DNA from: Spirodela intermedia
Taxonomy: Eukaryota > Streptophyta > Magnoliopsida > Alismatales > Araceae
Assembly: GCA_902729315.2 (NCBI GenBank)
Contig: LR746264.1
Span: forward strand, 9,951,878-10,015,877
Direction of reading: 5' to 3'
Length of the DNA: 64,000 bases
Below the pieces are notes generated by a model. That model was not told the DNA's origin. It saw only the letters and a list, made by a program, of their open reading frames with translations, and searched no databases. Position 1 is the stretch's first letter. Each line of letters begins with the position of its first letter. The position numbers and the translations under genes were made by a program. Positions 1 to 12,000 of the stretch are shown one piece after another.

Positions 1-1486
1 AATAAATGATTAGCATCGTCGGTCAAAAAAATCGGTGAAAATTTATATATTCAAAAAATGCATTGTCTAACCAGACATGCGTTGTCCCAGAATCATGAGA
101 ATCCTGACGATATGTAAAGAAAAGAAAGATCTCAATTTATTTTTTTTGTTTACTCCTGTTCATGAGCAGTCCAATAATGGATTCTTCCTATGCTGACAGT
201 CGATGACAGTCTATCTCAATCAAATTCCAATGCATTCAACTCTCCTTGAGAGCTGATACATCCCCTATTTCCGTGTGACCTAGCTAGATCCTATATTTCG
301 TCCCTATTGATGCAACTGGAATCCGTTTTCAAGAAATTCACTCCACCCACTCCCGAGTAACATACCTCCCCGAGGACGTCCATGATCTCCCCCACAACGC
401 AAAATACACAAACAGGATCAGAACACAAGGGATACAGTTCTCCCCCCATAAATCAAGAAATCAAATGAAATTAATTCGCTCCACCATTATGAACCAGCAG
501 GAAGGCATCAGAAATCCAAATATGGGAGCGATCCCAGCAGAGATTCCATCCACTCACCTGGGCGACAATTGCGCGGAGATCCCCCGCATATTTTCCCCGG
601 CTGCATGTCCTCTGGCCCAGAATTACGACTCCCCGGAGCGAGATATTCCAACACACGGCGAATGAGCGTGAGATCCTTGAATATCCCGCTGTGGCGTAGA
701 CGAAGGTCGGAGGGAAATGAGGACGAGGGCCTTTCTATTCAACAATGAAGACCAACACAGAGAGAGAGAGGGGGTGGGTGGGTGGAGGAGAGACGACAGT
801 GGGCTATTCGAGCACGTGATCTGACTGCGGGCCGGCTTGGGCCTCCAGGCTCGGGCCCAGACCTGATTGGCCAACCACTTCGAACCACCTGGTTTGACTC
901 CCACCGTTGAGCCATGAAGCGAATCCCCAGTGGGTCAGCCACACTACGTGGACGGTCGATGATAGCGGGGGGGTAGGAGACCCGTTAAGAATCTCGAACC
1001 TTCTTACGCCTTCAATTTAAATAACTATTTTAGGGGGTTGTGGAGTCACGAAAAAGTAGATGATTTATTTAAAAAGAACCCAACTTATTTTCTTTCTTAC
1101 TCCTTACACCGCTACCGTACGAAGTCCTTTTGGATGTCACGTAAAAGCGAGAAACTTTTGAAAAAAGGCCCTCTTCCGTGCAAACCCCTTCATTGGCGTT
1201 GTGGGCTTCTAGACGGCCCCAAACTGAAAGAACCAGGTGGACGGCCCACCGCAATGTTCCAGGAGTGGGCTCCAAGGGGGAGGTGGGACAAGAGGAACAT
1301 CAGGCCCATGAATAAAATATCGGGAATTAATAAATAATAAAGTGGGGAAAGGGCGGTTAATCGTATTTCATCTTTGGTAATAATAATAATAATAATATAG
1401 TAATAGTAATAATAATTAAACAGCAATAGTTCCCTCCATCTCGTCTTCTTCTTCCTCACTCCTGATTGTGTCGCTCGCTGGCTTCT
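1..1486. other. Intergenic; possible 5' exon of a leftward gene
   Basis: No convincing protein-coding gene. On the minus strand a short open stretch (about 650 to 564) ends at a consensus splice donor (CAG|gtgagt near 558-564). It is preceded on that strand by a CT-rich tract around 755-770, so this could be a 5' untranslated or first coding exon of a gene leaving the window to the left. An AAT-rich microsatellite lies at about 1378-1417. Several TGGGCC/GGCCCA motifs, common in plant promoters, occur around 840-880. Confidence 0.25.
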
Positions 1487-2315
1487 TCAGAGGGGGAAAC
1501 GAGAACCGGTGAGGAGGTAGCAGCCGACGCGGAAGCCGGAGAAAAGCGCCGACAGGGCGAGGAAGACGAAGCCGACGAAACCGAGGGCGATGGAGATGTC
1601 CGCCTGCACGCAGAAGGCCTTGCCCGAGGAGCAGCTGTCCTTCCCCTTCCTGAGACCCACCGCCTCCCCCGTTCCCGCCGCCTCCGCCGACAGCAACAGG
1701 TACGCGAAGACCTACTCGGCGGCGCCATGGGGAGCCAGAGAGGAGCGGCTCTGAGAAGTCAGGTTTCTTGGGGAAATTGGAAACAGACGAGGGAAAGCTC
1801 CTGTACCTGGTCGTGGCCGAAGTCGAACCAGAGCTGGAGGGGCTCCGGCAGCAGAGTAGAGCCCTTAAGCACCTCCCAGATCGAAGCCCCCATCTCGGCG
1901 AAGGAGTAGAGGGCTACTATCGCATTAGCCGCGAGCACAAACCTGCACAGTCCAAGAAACCCCGGCCATCAGCATCCTAGGAGCAGGAGGAAAGGGAAAG
2001 AGGAAGAGCTTCATCGTCACGAGAGGACCTGAAGGGGTCGTAATCGAGCCAGGAAGGGGACCCCGGGGAGCGGGCGTTGTCGGCGAACATGAAGACGGCT
2101 GAGGCGAAGCAGAAGCAGAAGGCCGCGAGCCGGAGCAGCAGGGTGAGGGCGTTGACGCGCCGGAGCCTCTGGACGGAGACGGTGGAATGGAAGTGTTGGT
2201 GGTGGTTGTGGCGCTGGTTCTGATAGTTGGGGAGCGGCGGCGATCCGCGGGCCAGCGGCGGAAGCCCCTGCTGGCCCTCGCCGCCGCCATTCCTGAGCTG
2301 GCTTGGGGACGGCAT
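1487..2315 (-). CDS. CASP-like protein, 4A type (DUF588), 3 exons
   Basis: A predicted 215-aa four-pass plasma-membrane protein of the CASP-like family. True CASPs scaffold the Casparian strip; the roles of 4A-type members are less clear. Exons on the minus strand are 2315-2029, 1942-1807 and 1711-1487, with GT-AG introns of 86 and 95 bp and phases that join cleanly. The N-terminus is Pro/His-rich and cytosolic. The first hydrophobic segment is around residues 57-78, the second follows the exon 1/2 junction ([18 protein letters not shown]), the third begins exon 3 ([13 protein letters not shown]) and the last is [19 protein letters not shown]. The start is the ATG at 2315 because the encoded N-terminus fits the family; the frame stays open further upstream, so a longer form cannot be excluded. 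The family is clear; the subgroup is inferred from the Pro-rich N-terminus and [12 protein letters not shown]-type junction. Confidence 0.85.
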
Positions 2316-3189
2316 CGTCTCTGCGTCGGCGACGGCGATGAGGGGCGACTCATGAGAGGAAGAGAGGTGGCGAGTGCAGGGAAGAGCGCGGCGGGGCGAG
2401 GGGATCGGCTGCCCTGGTTTGAGCTCCGCGGGGGAGGAGAGAGAGAGAATGGCAGACAGCGTTCTCGGAATCACGGTTTCCTCCCCTAAAGTGAGAGAAA
2501 AAAAAGAAGGCGGGGAAAAAGATGTGATGAAGCAAATGCCCCGCCCAGGTGACCCCATTTAGGTTTTCCTCCCGTCCGTACTCCTCCCGTCCGATCCGTG
2601 TCTCACAAAAGAGTACACCAATCGGACGGCTCTCCTAGGTTTCCTTTGCTATGGGCCCCGCCCTCTGTCTCTCTCCCCTCCCCCTTTCATGAGACTCACA
2701 AGCGAGCTGTGAGCGGCGTCGGACCCGCGGGGACAGGCGGTGACATCACCTTGGTGATAACGAAACCGACTCTGGGCCCAGAAGTGGCCGGCCCATTTGG
2801 AGGCCCCACCGAGTAACCGCCACCTGGGAGGCACGTTGACCATCAATTCGTTGACTCAGATTTGGAAACTCGGCTAAACCTCGGGAACCTCGCCTTTAAT
2901 AAACATCCGTTCGAATAAAATTAATAATAATTCCTACTTTTTTTGGCAACTTGCCTATTATTAATTACTAAGTGCACGGAGCCCAATAAGAGAGTAAAAA
3001 CTCAGAAGCCCATTCGAGGAGGCCTGCCACCAACGCCGTAATGCGGGCTGGTTTAGCACATTTAGGCCCAATGGGCCCATCTCTTTCTGTTCCGAAGGGC
3101 AATCTGGTTAATGCGGGCCGACATGTGGACTACTTGAACTAGATGGCACGCATGGCAGCCACGTGTCTCCTCCGCCCTTCTCTCCCTCT
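2316..3189. other. Intergenic region between divergent CASP-like and VOC genes
   Basis: Shared 5' region of two divergently transcribed genes. It holds GGCCCA/TGGGCC-type motifs (2649-2655, 2773-2782, 3063-3078) but no protein-coding frame that I recognise. Confidence 0.4.
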
Positions 3190-3200
3190 CTATATATATA
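3190..3200 (+). promoter_or_regulatory. TATA box of the VOC gene
   Basis: A TATATATATA run lies about 60 bp upstream of the ATG at 3256, which suits a transcription start near 3225 and a short leader. It sits in a CT-rich core promoter typical of plants. Confidence 0.5.
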
Positions 3201-3255
3201 TCTATCTATACAGTGGCCACGCCTCCTCTTCTCTCTCTACAGCGGAGGGGGGAGG

Positions 3256-3782
3256 ATGGCGGGTATGAGGCCGGCGTTCGCGTACACGGTGGTGTACGTC
3301 ACGGACGTGGCGGAGTCGCTGGAGTTTTACGCGAAGGCATTCGGGTACGAGATCCGCCGGCTGGACGAGTCCCACCGGTGGGGGGAGCTGGAGGCGGGGC
3401 AGACGACCATCGCCTTCACACCGGTGCGCCAGCACGAGACGGACGACCTCACTGGCATCGTCCACCCCGCCGCCTCTGCCGGGGAGAGGCCGCCGCTGGA
3501 GCTCTGTTTCGTCTACACCGACGTCGACGCCGCCTACCAGGTCACCTTTACATCTCTTCCCCTTCTCATCAGTCTCCGACGGGTGGTCTTTTTCTTTTTG
3601 TTTTGTTTTTCTCACACACCGTTGTTGCTCCGCCGCAGCGGGCGGTGGAGAACGGGGCGGTGCCGGTGAGCGCCCCGGAGGAGAAGGAGTGGGGACAGAA
3701 GGTCGGTTATGTGCGGGACCTTGACGGCATCGTCGTCCGCCTCGGCAGCCACGTGAGCCCGCCCCACCAGCGCTGCGCCTGA
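3256..3782 (+). CDS. VOC/glyoxalase I-like family protein, 2 exons
   Basis: A small 142-aa protein of the vicinal oxygen chelate fold, annotated in plants as glyoxalase I / lactoylglutathione lyase-like. Exon 1 is 3256-3540 and exon 2 is 3639-3782; the 98-bp intron starts with gtcacc and ends with ccgcag, phase 0. The N-terminal half shows the beta-alpha-beta pattern of a VOC module (AYTVVYVTDVAESLEFYAKA, then GYEIRRLDESHRWGELEAG and TIAFTP), and the second module ends in GYVRDLDGIVVRLGSH. Only one VOC unit is present, so an active enzyme would probably be a dimer. Family members include divalent-metal enzymes, but the substrate cannot be read from the sequence and true methylglyoxal glyoxalase activity should not be assumed. 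No targeting peptide is evident, so it is probably cytosolic. Confidence 0.85.
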
Positions 3783-4568
3783 CGAGGCATCCATCCCACC
3801 TTCCCCCCTGCGCCGCCCTTCTTAGTTTAGTTAGTAGTCATAATCCTTTCGGATTACCCAATACGAGATATTTAGTAGCGTGTGCTTCTGTATGTTGACC
3901 TTGGAGCTTTGCCCATAAATAGCACGAACGAGAGAGAGAGAGAGAGGGAGAGAGAGAGGGAGAGAGAGAGGTTTACTCTTTATCTCTCTATCTGCAGACA
4001 GGACAGACTGTTGTCCGGAGAGAGCAGATCCGTGCTGCACACATTGAAGCTCGCTGTCTACTGCAGCGGGGAGGGTGTTTTCCACGTGACGATCGGCAGT
4101 AGGTTTGATAGGTGAAAGGATACGAATCTAAAAGGCACCATGGTGGTCCCCCGTCGGTGGTCGGCACTACGCCGGAGACGCAGTCTGGACGCCTCGTATT
4201 GCCCAGAAAACGACGAGCCGCTCACGCATGCCGACGCTGCCGCATGAGGCCGTCTTTCTATCCCCTCGCCTCGGCTTCCAAACCCAACTCGCCCCCACTG
4301 CCTCTCTGGCCGGCACTAGGACGCCGCCGCCGGCGTACGGGAACGGGCGGAGGAAGCATGGAAGAAAAAAGGCGGTGGAAGGCGGAGGAGCTAGATCAGA
4401 TTCTGAAAAGCAGCAGGCGACTGACTACAAATCTCCATTACAAGCAAGATGCACTGCACCATTGACGACGAAGAGAACTGAACGAGAGAAGCTACTGACT
4501 ACAGGGGCATGGAGGAGGACAGAGGGAGACGACAGCTGAGCGACTTTAGTTAGGGTTTCGCAGGAGGG
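3783..4568. other. Intergenic region between the VOC and thaumatin-like 3' ends
   Basis: The 3' flanks of two convergent genes. It includes an interrupted GA microsatellite at about 3929-3972. Short open frames between 4112 and 4540 are compositionally biased, match no family I know and have no splice-supported context. Confidence 0.4.
3929..3972. repeat. (GA)n microsatellite
   Basis: An interrupted GA dinucleotide repeat with GGGA breaks, downstream of the VOC gene. Confidence 0.9.
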
Positions 4569-5315
4569 TCAGTGGCAGAAGATGATCTTGAGCTCCTTGG
4601 GGGCGGCGCAGTCGTGGACTAGCGAAGGGCTGTCGTGAGCGTAGGTGTAGGATGAGGGGCAGGCCTGCTTGAAGTACTGGGAGTAGCTGGAGGATCGGCA
4701 GGCCCCGGGGGTGCTGTACTTGTTGCGGCAGCAGAGCTCGTCGGTGCCGAAGGCGACGCAGCCACTCTTGCAGCCGACGACGTGCTGAGATGGCGACTTC
4801 AGCTGGAGCGCGCGGGGGCAGGACGGCAACAGATCTGCGCGGCAACCGACGACGGGGCACACACCGCGGCCCTCGTGCGGGGTGACGGTCATCGGCAGAT
4901 TGAAGCCGTCGACGAGGCTGACGCTGTAGGCGGTCTTGTCGAGGTGCCCCGCGTGGTGGAGCGAGAGCTGGGCGAGGGTGGCGGGGACGGCACCGCCGAG
5001 GCCGGCGCACTGCAGGCGCCCCCCGCAGTCGCCGGTGGCGCAGGTGAAGCGGCCGCCGCGGCCGTGGTAGCAGCCGGTGCGGCCCCAGACGCGGCCGGCC
5101 CAGTGTGTGGTCGGTGCGGGGAAGGAACGGTGGGTGAGGGGGCCGAGCTCAAAGCCGCCGCCCTCGAGGACCTCGTGGCCGGTGTTGGGAAGGATGGCGG
5201 GCCAGACGGGGAAGGGGCAGTTGTTCACGATGGTGAACAGCATGGGCGGGTACTCCGCGGCGGCCACCGCCAGCAGGAGGAAGAAGACGACCAGGCGAGA
5301 GGAGAAGAAGGCCAT
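4569..5315 (-). CDS. Thaumatin-like protein (PR-5 family), secreted
   Basis: A 248-aa intronless gene. It begins with a clear signal peptide (MAFFSSRLVVFFLLLAVAAA, residues 1-20) followed by a thaumatin/osmotin domain. Sixteen cysteines can be counted, the number that makes the eight disulfides of full-length thaumatin-like proteins. Landmarks are FTIVNNCPFPVWPA near the mature N-terminus, GRVWGRTGC, the GDCGG turn, the QxSLVDGFNLP-type motif (here YSVSLVDGFNLPM, about residues 129-141), and a final FCH with the last cysteine near the end. PR-5 proteins act in the apoplast in defence and some bind or hydrolyse beta-1,3-glucan; activity here is not shown. There is no vacuolar C-terminal extension. 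The canonical thaumatin signature is partly altered at its start (GRVWGRTGCYHGRGG), as in many divergent plant members. Confidence 0.93.
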   Translation of the reverse strand: MAFFSSRLVVFFLLLAVAAAEYPPMLFTIVNNCPFPVWPAILPNTGHEVLEGGGFELGPLTHRSFPAPTTHWAGRVWGRTGCYHGRGGRFTCATGDCGGRLQCAGLGGAVPATLAQLSLHHAGHLDKTAYSVSLVDGFNLPMTVTPHEGRGVCPVVGCRADLLPSCPRALQLKSPSQHVVGCKSGCVAFGTDELCCRNKYSTPGACRSSSYSQYFKQACPSSYTYAHDSPSLVHDCAAPKELKIIFCH

Positions 5316-5393
5316 GGCTGAGCAGTACAGGAAAAGAAGAGGAGAACTCTTCGTTATTCGACTATGTTAGAAACAGGAAGTACTCGGGGGACC

Positions 5394-5399
5394 TTTATA
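5394..5399 (-). promoter_or_regulatory. TATA box of the thaumatin-like gene
   Basis: TATAAA on the minus strand about 80 bp upstream of the ATG at 5315, giving a predicted 5' leader of about 50 nt. Confidence 0.55.
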
Positions 5400-5677
5400 G
5401 GCCCACGAGAGGTTGGCTAGTCCGGCGGAACACTCTTATCGATCAGGGATCAGGAGGAGGTTTCTGACCGCAACGAAAACATCGGGGTAGAGAGAGAGTA
5501 AAAGCCACAGGGGACATCAGAAGGGAGCATGGAAGAGACGGTCCTGCGGAAACGACCGGAAAAGCGCGAGGAGACTGGATAAGGCAAAGGGCGACACAGC
5601 ATGGAATCGCGTTGAAAAGAATTCGGAAGAAAACAAAAGGCGCCCCCGAGACTGCGCGCACATGGGATCCCCTCTTT

Positions 5678-5679
5678 TA

Positions 5680-5712
<33 letters not shown>
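5678..5712. repeat. (CT)n microsatellite upstream of the thaumatin-like gene
   Basis: An uninterrupted CT/GA run of about 34 bp, roughly 370 bp upstream of the thaumatin-like start codon. The rest of 5316-6033 holds the promoter of that gene and the 3' flank of ALB3; no other gene is seen there. Confidence 0.9.
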
Positions 5713-6033
5713 GGGTTTTGCAATGATGAGACCAAAGACGGCGGAGCTGGTCAATAAGACGGAGTCGTTTCCGGATCGTAATCTATTCATGGGTTTGACC
5801 GGTCCACGGTCGGCGGAAGCCTCGACGGGCCTTCGGACGTATCCGACCCAAAAATATTATTTTGAAGTCGGGTATAGGATGACAAATAATATTTACTTAA
5901 TCTCACCAACCCGCCCCTGAAATCAGATGATTCGTGGAGATTAGCCGATATTTAAAATCGGCTTCATATAATGGGGCGAGAAAAACGAAGGGTAGAGTCG
6001 GTACATTACCCGCGGAGCTGGCTGGGGGGTCAT

Positions 6034-9000
6034 CTACTGCACTGCTCTTCTTCTCTTGGATCGTTTGCTCCTCCTCGGCCGGGGGGACTCGCCTGGCTGT
6101 TCGCCGCCGCTGGCCGCCTCTTCCCCGCCGTCCTCCTGTGCCAATTATGGACGATGGTGAGTCGGCAGCCGCGTCAGACTAGGGGCGTCAACCGGCTGGC
6201 TGACCAGGGCAAGAAAAGGGCGACGCACCTTTTGGGCTACGTCGGAGTCTGACGCAGCGGGCGCCGCCGCCTCCGCCGGCGGCGCCATCGCAGCCGCCTT
6301 CTTGCTGCTCTCTTCTCCTCTCAGTTGCCTGAACCTGGAGCACCCAAGAACATCAACGATATGGCACGTACCATATCTTGTAATGATTAAATTACATTTA
6401 AGTTAAATAAGGAACCTTTCACCAGTTCGCTTGGCCTGGCCAGCACTGATGATCTGACCGGCGCCCTCGTCTACGGCGGGCTTGGCGCCGCCTAGCTTCC
6501 TCAGCCAAACCTGCTGCCCTGTGCTGAGGACATTATTCGTGAACCTGAGCAAATCCATGGAAGAAAAGATGGAAGTTAGTGGGTCGATTGGGGGTCCCCA
6601 GTTTATGCACAGAAAATAAGAAAAAAATAAAAGAAAAAAGGAATAGTACCACGACGAGATACATACCAATATATTGAAAGCCCGGAGGGGACCGAGAGGG
6701 AGAAGTAGCCGATCATAAGGGGAAGGAATTTCAAGACGAGGAGCGAATTCTTCTGGGACGGGTCGTCTGTCTGTTAACAAAACAGTCATGCCGTCTAATT
6801 TCATCAGCCTGTACGCGGAAAAACCTCGGAGCTGGGTACCCACCTGGGGGGGCTTCATAATCTCCATGGAGAAGTACTGGGAGACGACGAGGAGGACGGG
6901 CAGCACCAGGTACGCTGCTGTGTCAGACCAGCCCAACGGAGGATGCCCATCCTGAAATGGAGTACGGCCTCAGCGATAGAAGACTATAATAGATGTGCTG
7001 TATATATAAAAATTAAAACCTTGGGAAATAAAGAGTTTTCCCGATACATTTTTGGAAGGGAGGAATCAGGATAAATAAACCCAATGATGAAGAAATGTTC
7101 GAGTTTGTTTGAGGAGAAGTCATTAGTCACCATAAAATCCATGAATACGCAGACAGAAAAAGGAGATAATGGGCGAAATTCATCGATCAACTAAAGCCGA
7201 AGGAGATAAAGGAGATTCTCGGTCTGGCCAAACAAATAAAGATCTCAAATAACGGATATATCAAGATCTAGATCATAAATAGCAAAACATTTGATAAGAT
7301 ACCCATTTCTGCTTCTCAGAATTAAATTTAATGCATATGAAAAATAGATGGAATGGATTAAATACTACTTTGAGAGAAATAAGATGCAATTCTTATCGAT
7401 TTTTTCCTGAAAACCTTAGGAAAAAATGTACAACTTATGTGCAGTTGATCAGAAAGAAATTATGGAATTGAGGAACTCCAAGATACCACAAATGGTACGA
7501 GCCAAGAGATTCCAGCTCCGGTTTGACGAGCAGCAATTGTTGTTGGGCCACCGAGAGATGGTATCCAGAAGAAGCCTTCTGTTAGCAATCCCTGCAGATA
7601 AAATTCCAAAATCATATTACTACACCTTATGTATGCACATGGTCGGATGTTCTGATCCGGAATAGTCACTTGACATTGTAGGCAGAACCATCAACTGTCA
7701 TGAGACCATTCATTTGCACATACCGCCGCTTAAAACCAGATTAATGGATCAAGAACTGAAACAACCCAATGCTGTCTGTGGTTTCACTTGTACCGTGGAC
7801 ACATTCAATAGACTAGACAATTGAATTTAAGAATTTTTCTCTGTTTCTAAAAAAAACAAATAGTAAAATAGACAAAAACTACCTCATTTGCCACATTTGA
7901 AAGAGCTTGATAAAGACCAATCCACACCGGTATTGTAGCCAATGTTGGTAAACACCCTTTTCAGCATGTCAGAAAAAGCAGATCAGTAAGCATGAAATTA
8001 TGGTACAAAACTCCGGAAAAAAGACGAAATGATGAAAAGAGAATAAGTATAAGCTTCTGGTGTAGGATGGAAGCTGGAAAAAAGCCCAATAGAGATCATG
8101 ACGTCATTCACAAGGAACAAGGAACAGAGTTTACAGCTGAGTTACACTGACACAAGAAATGAAGATGACAAAGGAAAAAAGAGAAGTAGCATGGCTTTTT
8201 ACCATGGCTTCAATTTTTCTCTTCGCAAGGAAGAAAATATACGTTCATAGAACTATTCTACCAAGGAAAACGCAAACGGGATGAGGTTACATGAAGATGG
8301 GTTGATAAAACAAGAGAAATATACAGAAAAACGTAAGAGCAAGGGCAAGTCCTTTTAACCTCGGGGGAAGCAATTCAGGGGGGGCAGATAGGCAAGAGAC
8401 AACGATGTTGATAGAACGACATAAATTATGCAATAGTTTGTTCCCAGAGGAAGCAATAAAAACAATGCCATGTTAGCCAAGAAAAAAATTACGGATTCTG
8501 GCGAAAAGACCCCTTACTACAGGTAGACTTCACAGCAGTAACTTCTTAGGAACTCACAGATTTCCTATCCTTCACTTTAACTAATCCCAAACATGGCTCG
8601 AGAAAGAGGAACCCGACTCTGTAGTCTCGAGTTATCCTAGGTAAATTAAAATCATAAATGCGACATGATTAAAATTGAAATCAAAGAAAAGCAAAGGTAC
8701 TGACAACAGAAATTAATCAATCCAAACAACACCTTCTAGAGCCAGACTAAACCACATACTCCAATTGGCCATTCTATGAATATCATTACAAAAAGATCAT
8801 ACCGACTCATGGACACAATAGGAATCAACAACTACCGCAGAGAATCTATCAGCCCCCATTTTTCCAAAGAAAAGTAAATTTCTGATCCCTAAATCATTGC
8901 AGCAATTGCATAAATATGCACAACAAATGAACATTCTCTTCTCCCTATCCTAAAGAGAACCACTATTTCCAAGGCGGTGACGTTGCTAGAAACCATTGAC

Positions 9001-12000
9001 CGATATTATTATGGATTATATGAGCATCGTATGACCAGTAAAATTAGGGTGAATGGAAATATTGTCAACTGCGTTTGTGTGCAGATCTGCAGACCAGTCC
9101 AGTGGTGAAATTATATACTGGGATGAAATTATAATCTGCTATCACTAACGTAGTGAAAGGAAGAAAGGAAAATTGATATAGCGTACAGTATTAAGTTCGA
9201 TCAACTAAACTGAACTCCATGGTAGATCTTCAATGAAAATGAAGAAAGAAAACAAAAAGAGAGAAAGAAAATGATCTGCAGACTTGTATTCTCTAATTGA
9301 AAAAAAGAAAGACAAATGGAAGGCATTTATCCCTTCTTCTCAGCATGCCAAAGCCAAAGAGCCAACCTCAAAGAATGATGACAACAACAGTATTCTTATC
9401 CTAAATAATTGACAGAGTTTCGTAAACTCTCTCTCTCAACTCGCTCAAGTGCATTCCCATCCAGCTATGGGCTCTGTAAGTTTTCTTATTTCGTTTTGCA
9501 CCATATTTAAAAACGTTTGTGATTCAGCAAAACTTGAGTCATTGTTAGATGTCTAGTTAACATATTTAGGAACCTAACAAGTAATAGTCAAATACCCAAA
9601 GGGATGCTTAGAGAGTGATGTAGGCCTGAGATTAGATTGAACCACTATAAAATCCTAGTATATCGTGCAGCTGCCTCCTGTTGACTCAAAACTTTACTTT
9701 TGCACCGATTTTACAAACCAAGACTTCATCCCCTCTAGGTAGGAAACTTTTATTTCTTTTGGCTATAAGTTATGGTCCTGGTTGCACGGTAAGTATCCTA
9801 CTGAAAAGAATCCGTGTTACAAAAGAATGAAGGCATTTTGAAAATAAAACGTATGTAGTATATGATCATGAGTATACCTGCCAAGGGATTGACACCAGCC
9901 TGTTTATACAAACGTGATGTCTCAAGTTGTATTCTTTCCTAGCGAGAAATGGCAATATTAGTAGCGGATAAACATTGAACAATAACTAAAAACCGTAGAA
10001 ACTTCAAAGCGTGCGAGAAAACCAACATAAGCATGCGCGTTATAGAAGAATATTCAAAAGTAAGCAATCATAATATTTCTGAAAGATAAAGCATAACTTC
10101 ATCTAAAATGCTACAAATCGCATCAGTGAAAACATTCAGAGATATGGTCTTATGTTTCAAATCAGACATCCAATCGCATAGATAATGAGCAACCATGAGA
10201 AATTCACTTTAGATGGAGGAAAACTTCAATATTGTACTGGAAGAAGATTTGTATTTGTCTCTGTCAGATTTATGGTCATCTACAAAGCAGTACAACATTA
10301 ATCCACTGCAACTGTGTTAAGGGACCACTTGCACAAAGTTCAGTATAATAAGATTCTGACAGATGATTTAGACTATTCTCTCTTACGTACCAAACACTTT
10401 TAACCTACTCAAGTGCTCTTGACTCGGTCTTAAGCGGGAAAGTTAGTTTGCACATTTGGTAGAGAATGAGGCCTAAGAATGCCCTTTCAATAAAGACAAA
10501 GGAAAAAGACTAAGGAAACCTTTCGGTATTCACATGGACATCCAGTGAGTTTAAAAGATGATCAGATAACATTTTCTAGCCAACAAAATAGCACTTTTTC
10601 TGCTGTAAAGCTCACCTGAGCAGTAACATCTATACATCTTCACAAAGAATTTTGGAACGAGTGTTGTCATAGTCAACTTTGACATGAACTTGCCAACTAC
10701 GGTCCAATAACTTTTTTTTCCCTGGCCGTCTCACAAGTCATGCCTCATCCATAGCCATCTCACAAGGCAGCACCTGTTATTCACTGATTAGACCTCGCTC
10801 TATCAGGTGGATTTCGCCGCACATCTTTGGTGGAATAAATGCTCATCAAGCTTTGTTACCTCGCTTTTAATATTTGGGTCACATTTTTCCAACTGGATTG
10901 TGGGCATCACCAACATAGTTACTGACACAAAAACATATCCTATATAATAAATTATTCCGCATAAATCAAGTCTATCAATAAGGCCATGTTGGGAACATTA
11001 CCATAGCTAACATGGAACAAGAGAGAAATTTACCGAGAGTATTTCATGATTTGTTTCTTCTATAAAGAATAAGCAGCCTACTCGCAATTTTATTGTACTA
11101 TCGTCAATAGTTATAAAAAAATCAAGTATAGATATAAATGAGAGTTATCTTAAGAGGTAAAGCTTTGCAGAGTCATCCGGAAACTTCAGCGGGCAGATTA
11201 GGTTAAAAAATTATAATCCCAACCAACAAACCTGATTGCCAGCATATCTTTGTTGGATTGCCTTGATCTTTGGCTGAAGATTTTGCATCGCCAAAGTTGA
11301 CTCAACCTGCAAAAAAGGAAACAAATAGAGGTTGGAAGCAATATGACTGAATAAAGAAATTCGCACGAATATAACTACATTTTAAAAGTGATGTTAAGGT
11401 AATCGCATGCTATAATGGAAAGAAGTAATCAGGGCAATGCAATTCTGATGAGAATGAGAAAGCGTCGAGGACAATAAAATGTTGACGACATGAAAGCTAT
11501 GATTAATACCATTAGTACCAACTAGAGAGTGCAATCATATAGTATGTGTACGACGATAGGACACATTCCGTTATGAATATAGAACACCTACGTTGAAAAT
11601 CAAAAATAGAGTTCAATGACCTGTTTACTTGCTAACCTGCTGCTTTGTCAGAGGTAATGTCAGCACCTTAACAATAACGGTAAGCAATATAATGGCAAAA
11701 CCATACGCATAAGGGACGTGTACTGCTGAAAGTCCGTCTTTTAGTATCTGCAATAACAAGAGAGACATTAATGTGGTACCTAAGTAACCTAATCCGAATG
11801 AGTAGGTTAGCTCAAAAATATGCTTTTGTGTCTAGCAGAGAATACCACGTCTCATCCTTGCTCGGGTGTTTGAAATATTCGTCTATCACCTCACATTATA
11901 AATTTGTATATTCAAGAGAAAAAAACGTAAACAAACAAAGTTTATTGCTCCGGAAAATATCATATCAAGCCTTATTCAGCAGCCAAAATTTTCTGCCACC

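Noticed and set aside
4782-5321. A 179-codon plus-strand frame across the thaumatin-like gene
   Set aside because: Antisense shadow of a GC-rich gene with Ala/Gly/Glu-biased composition.
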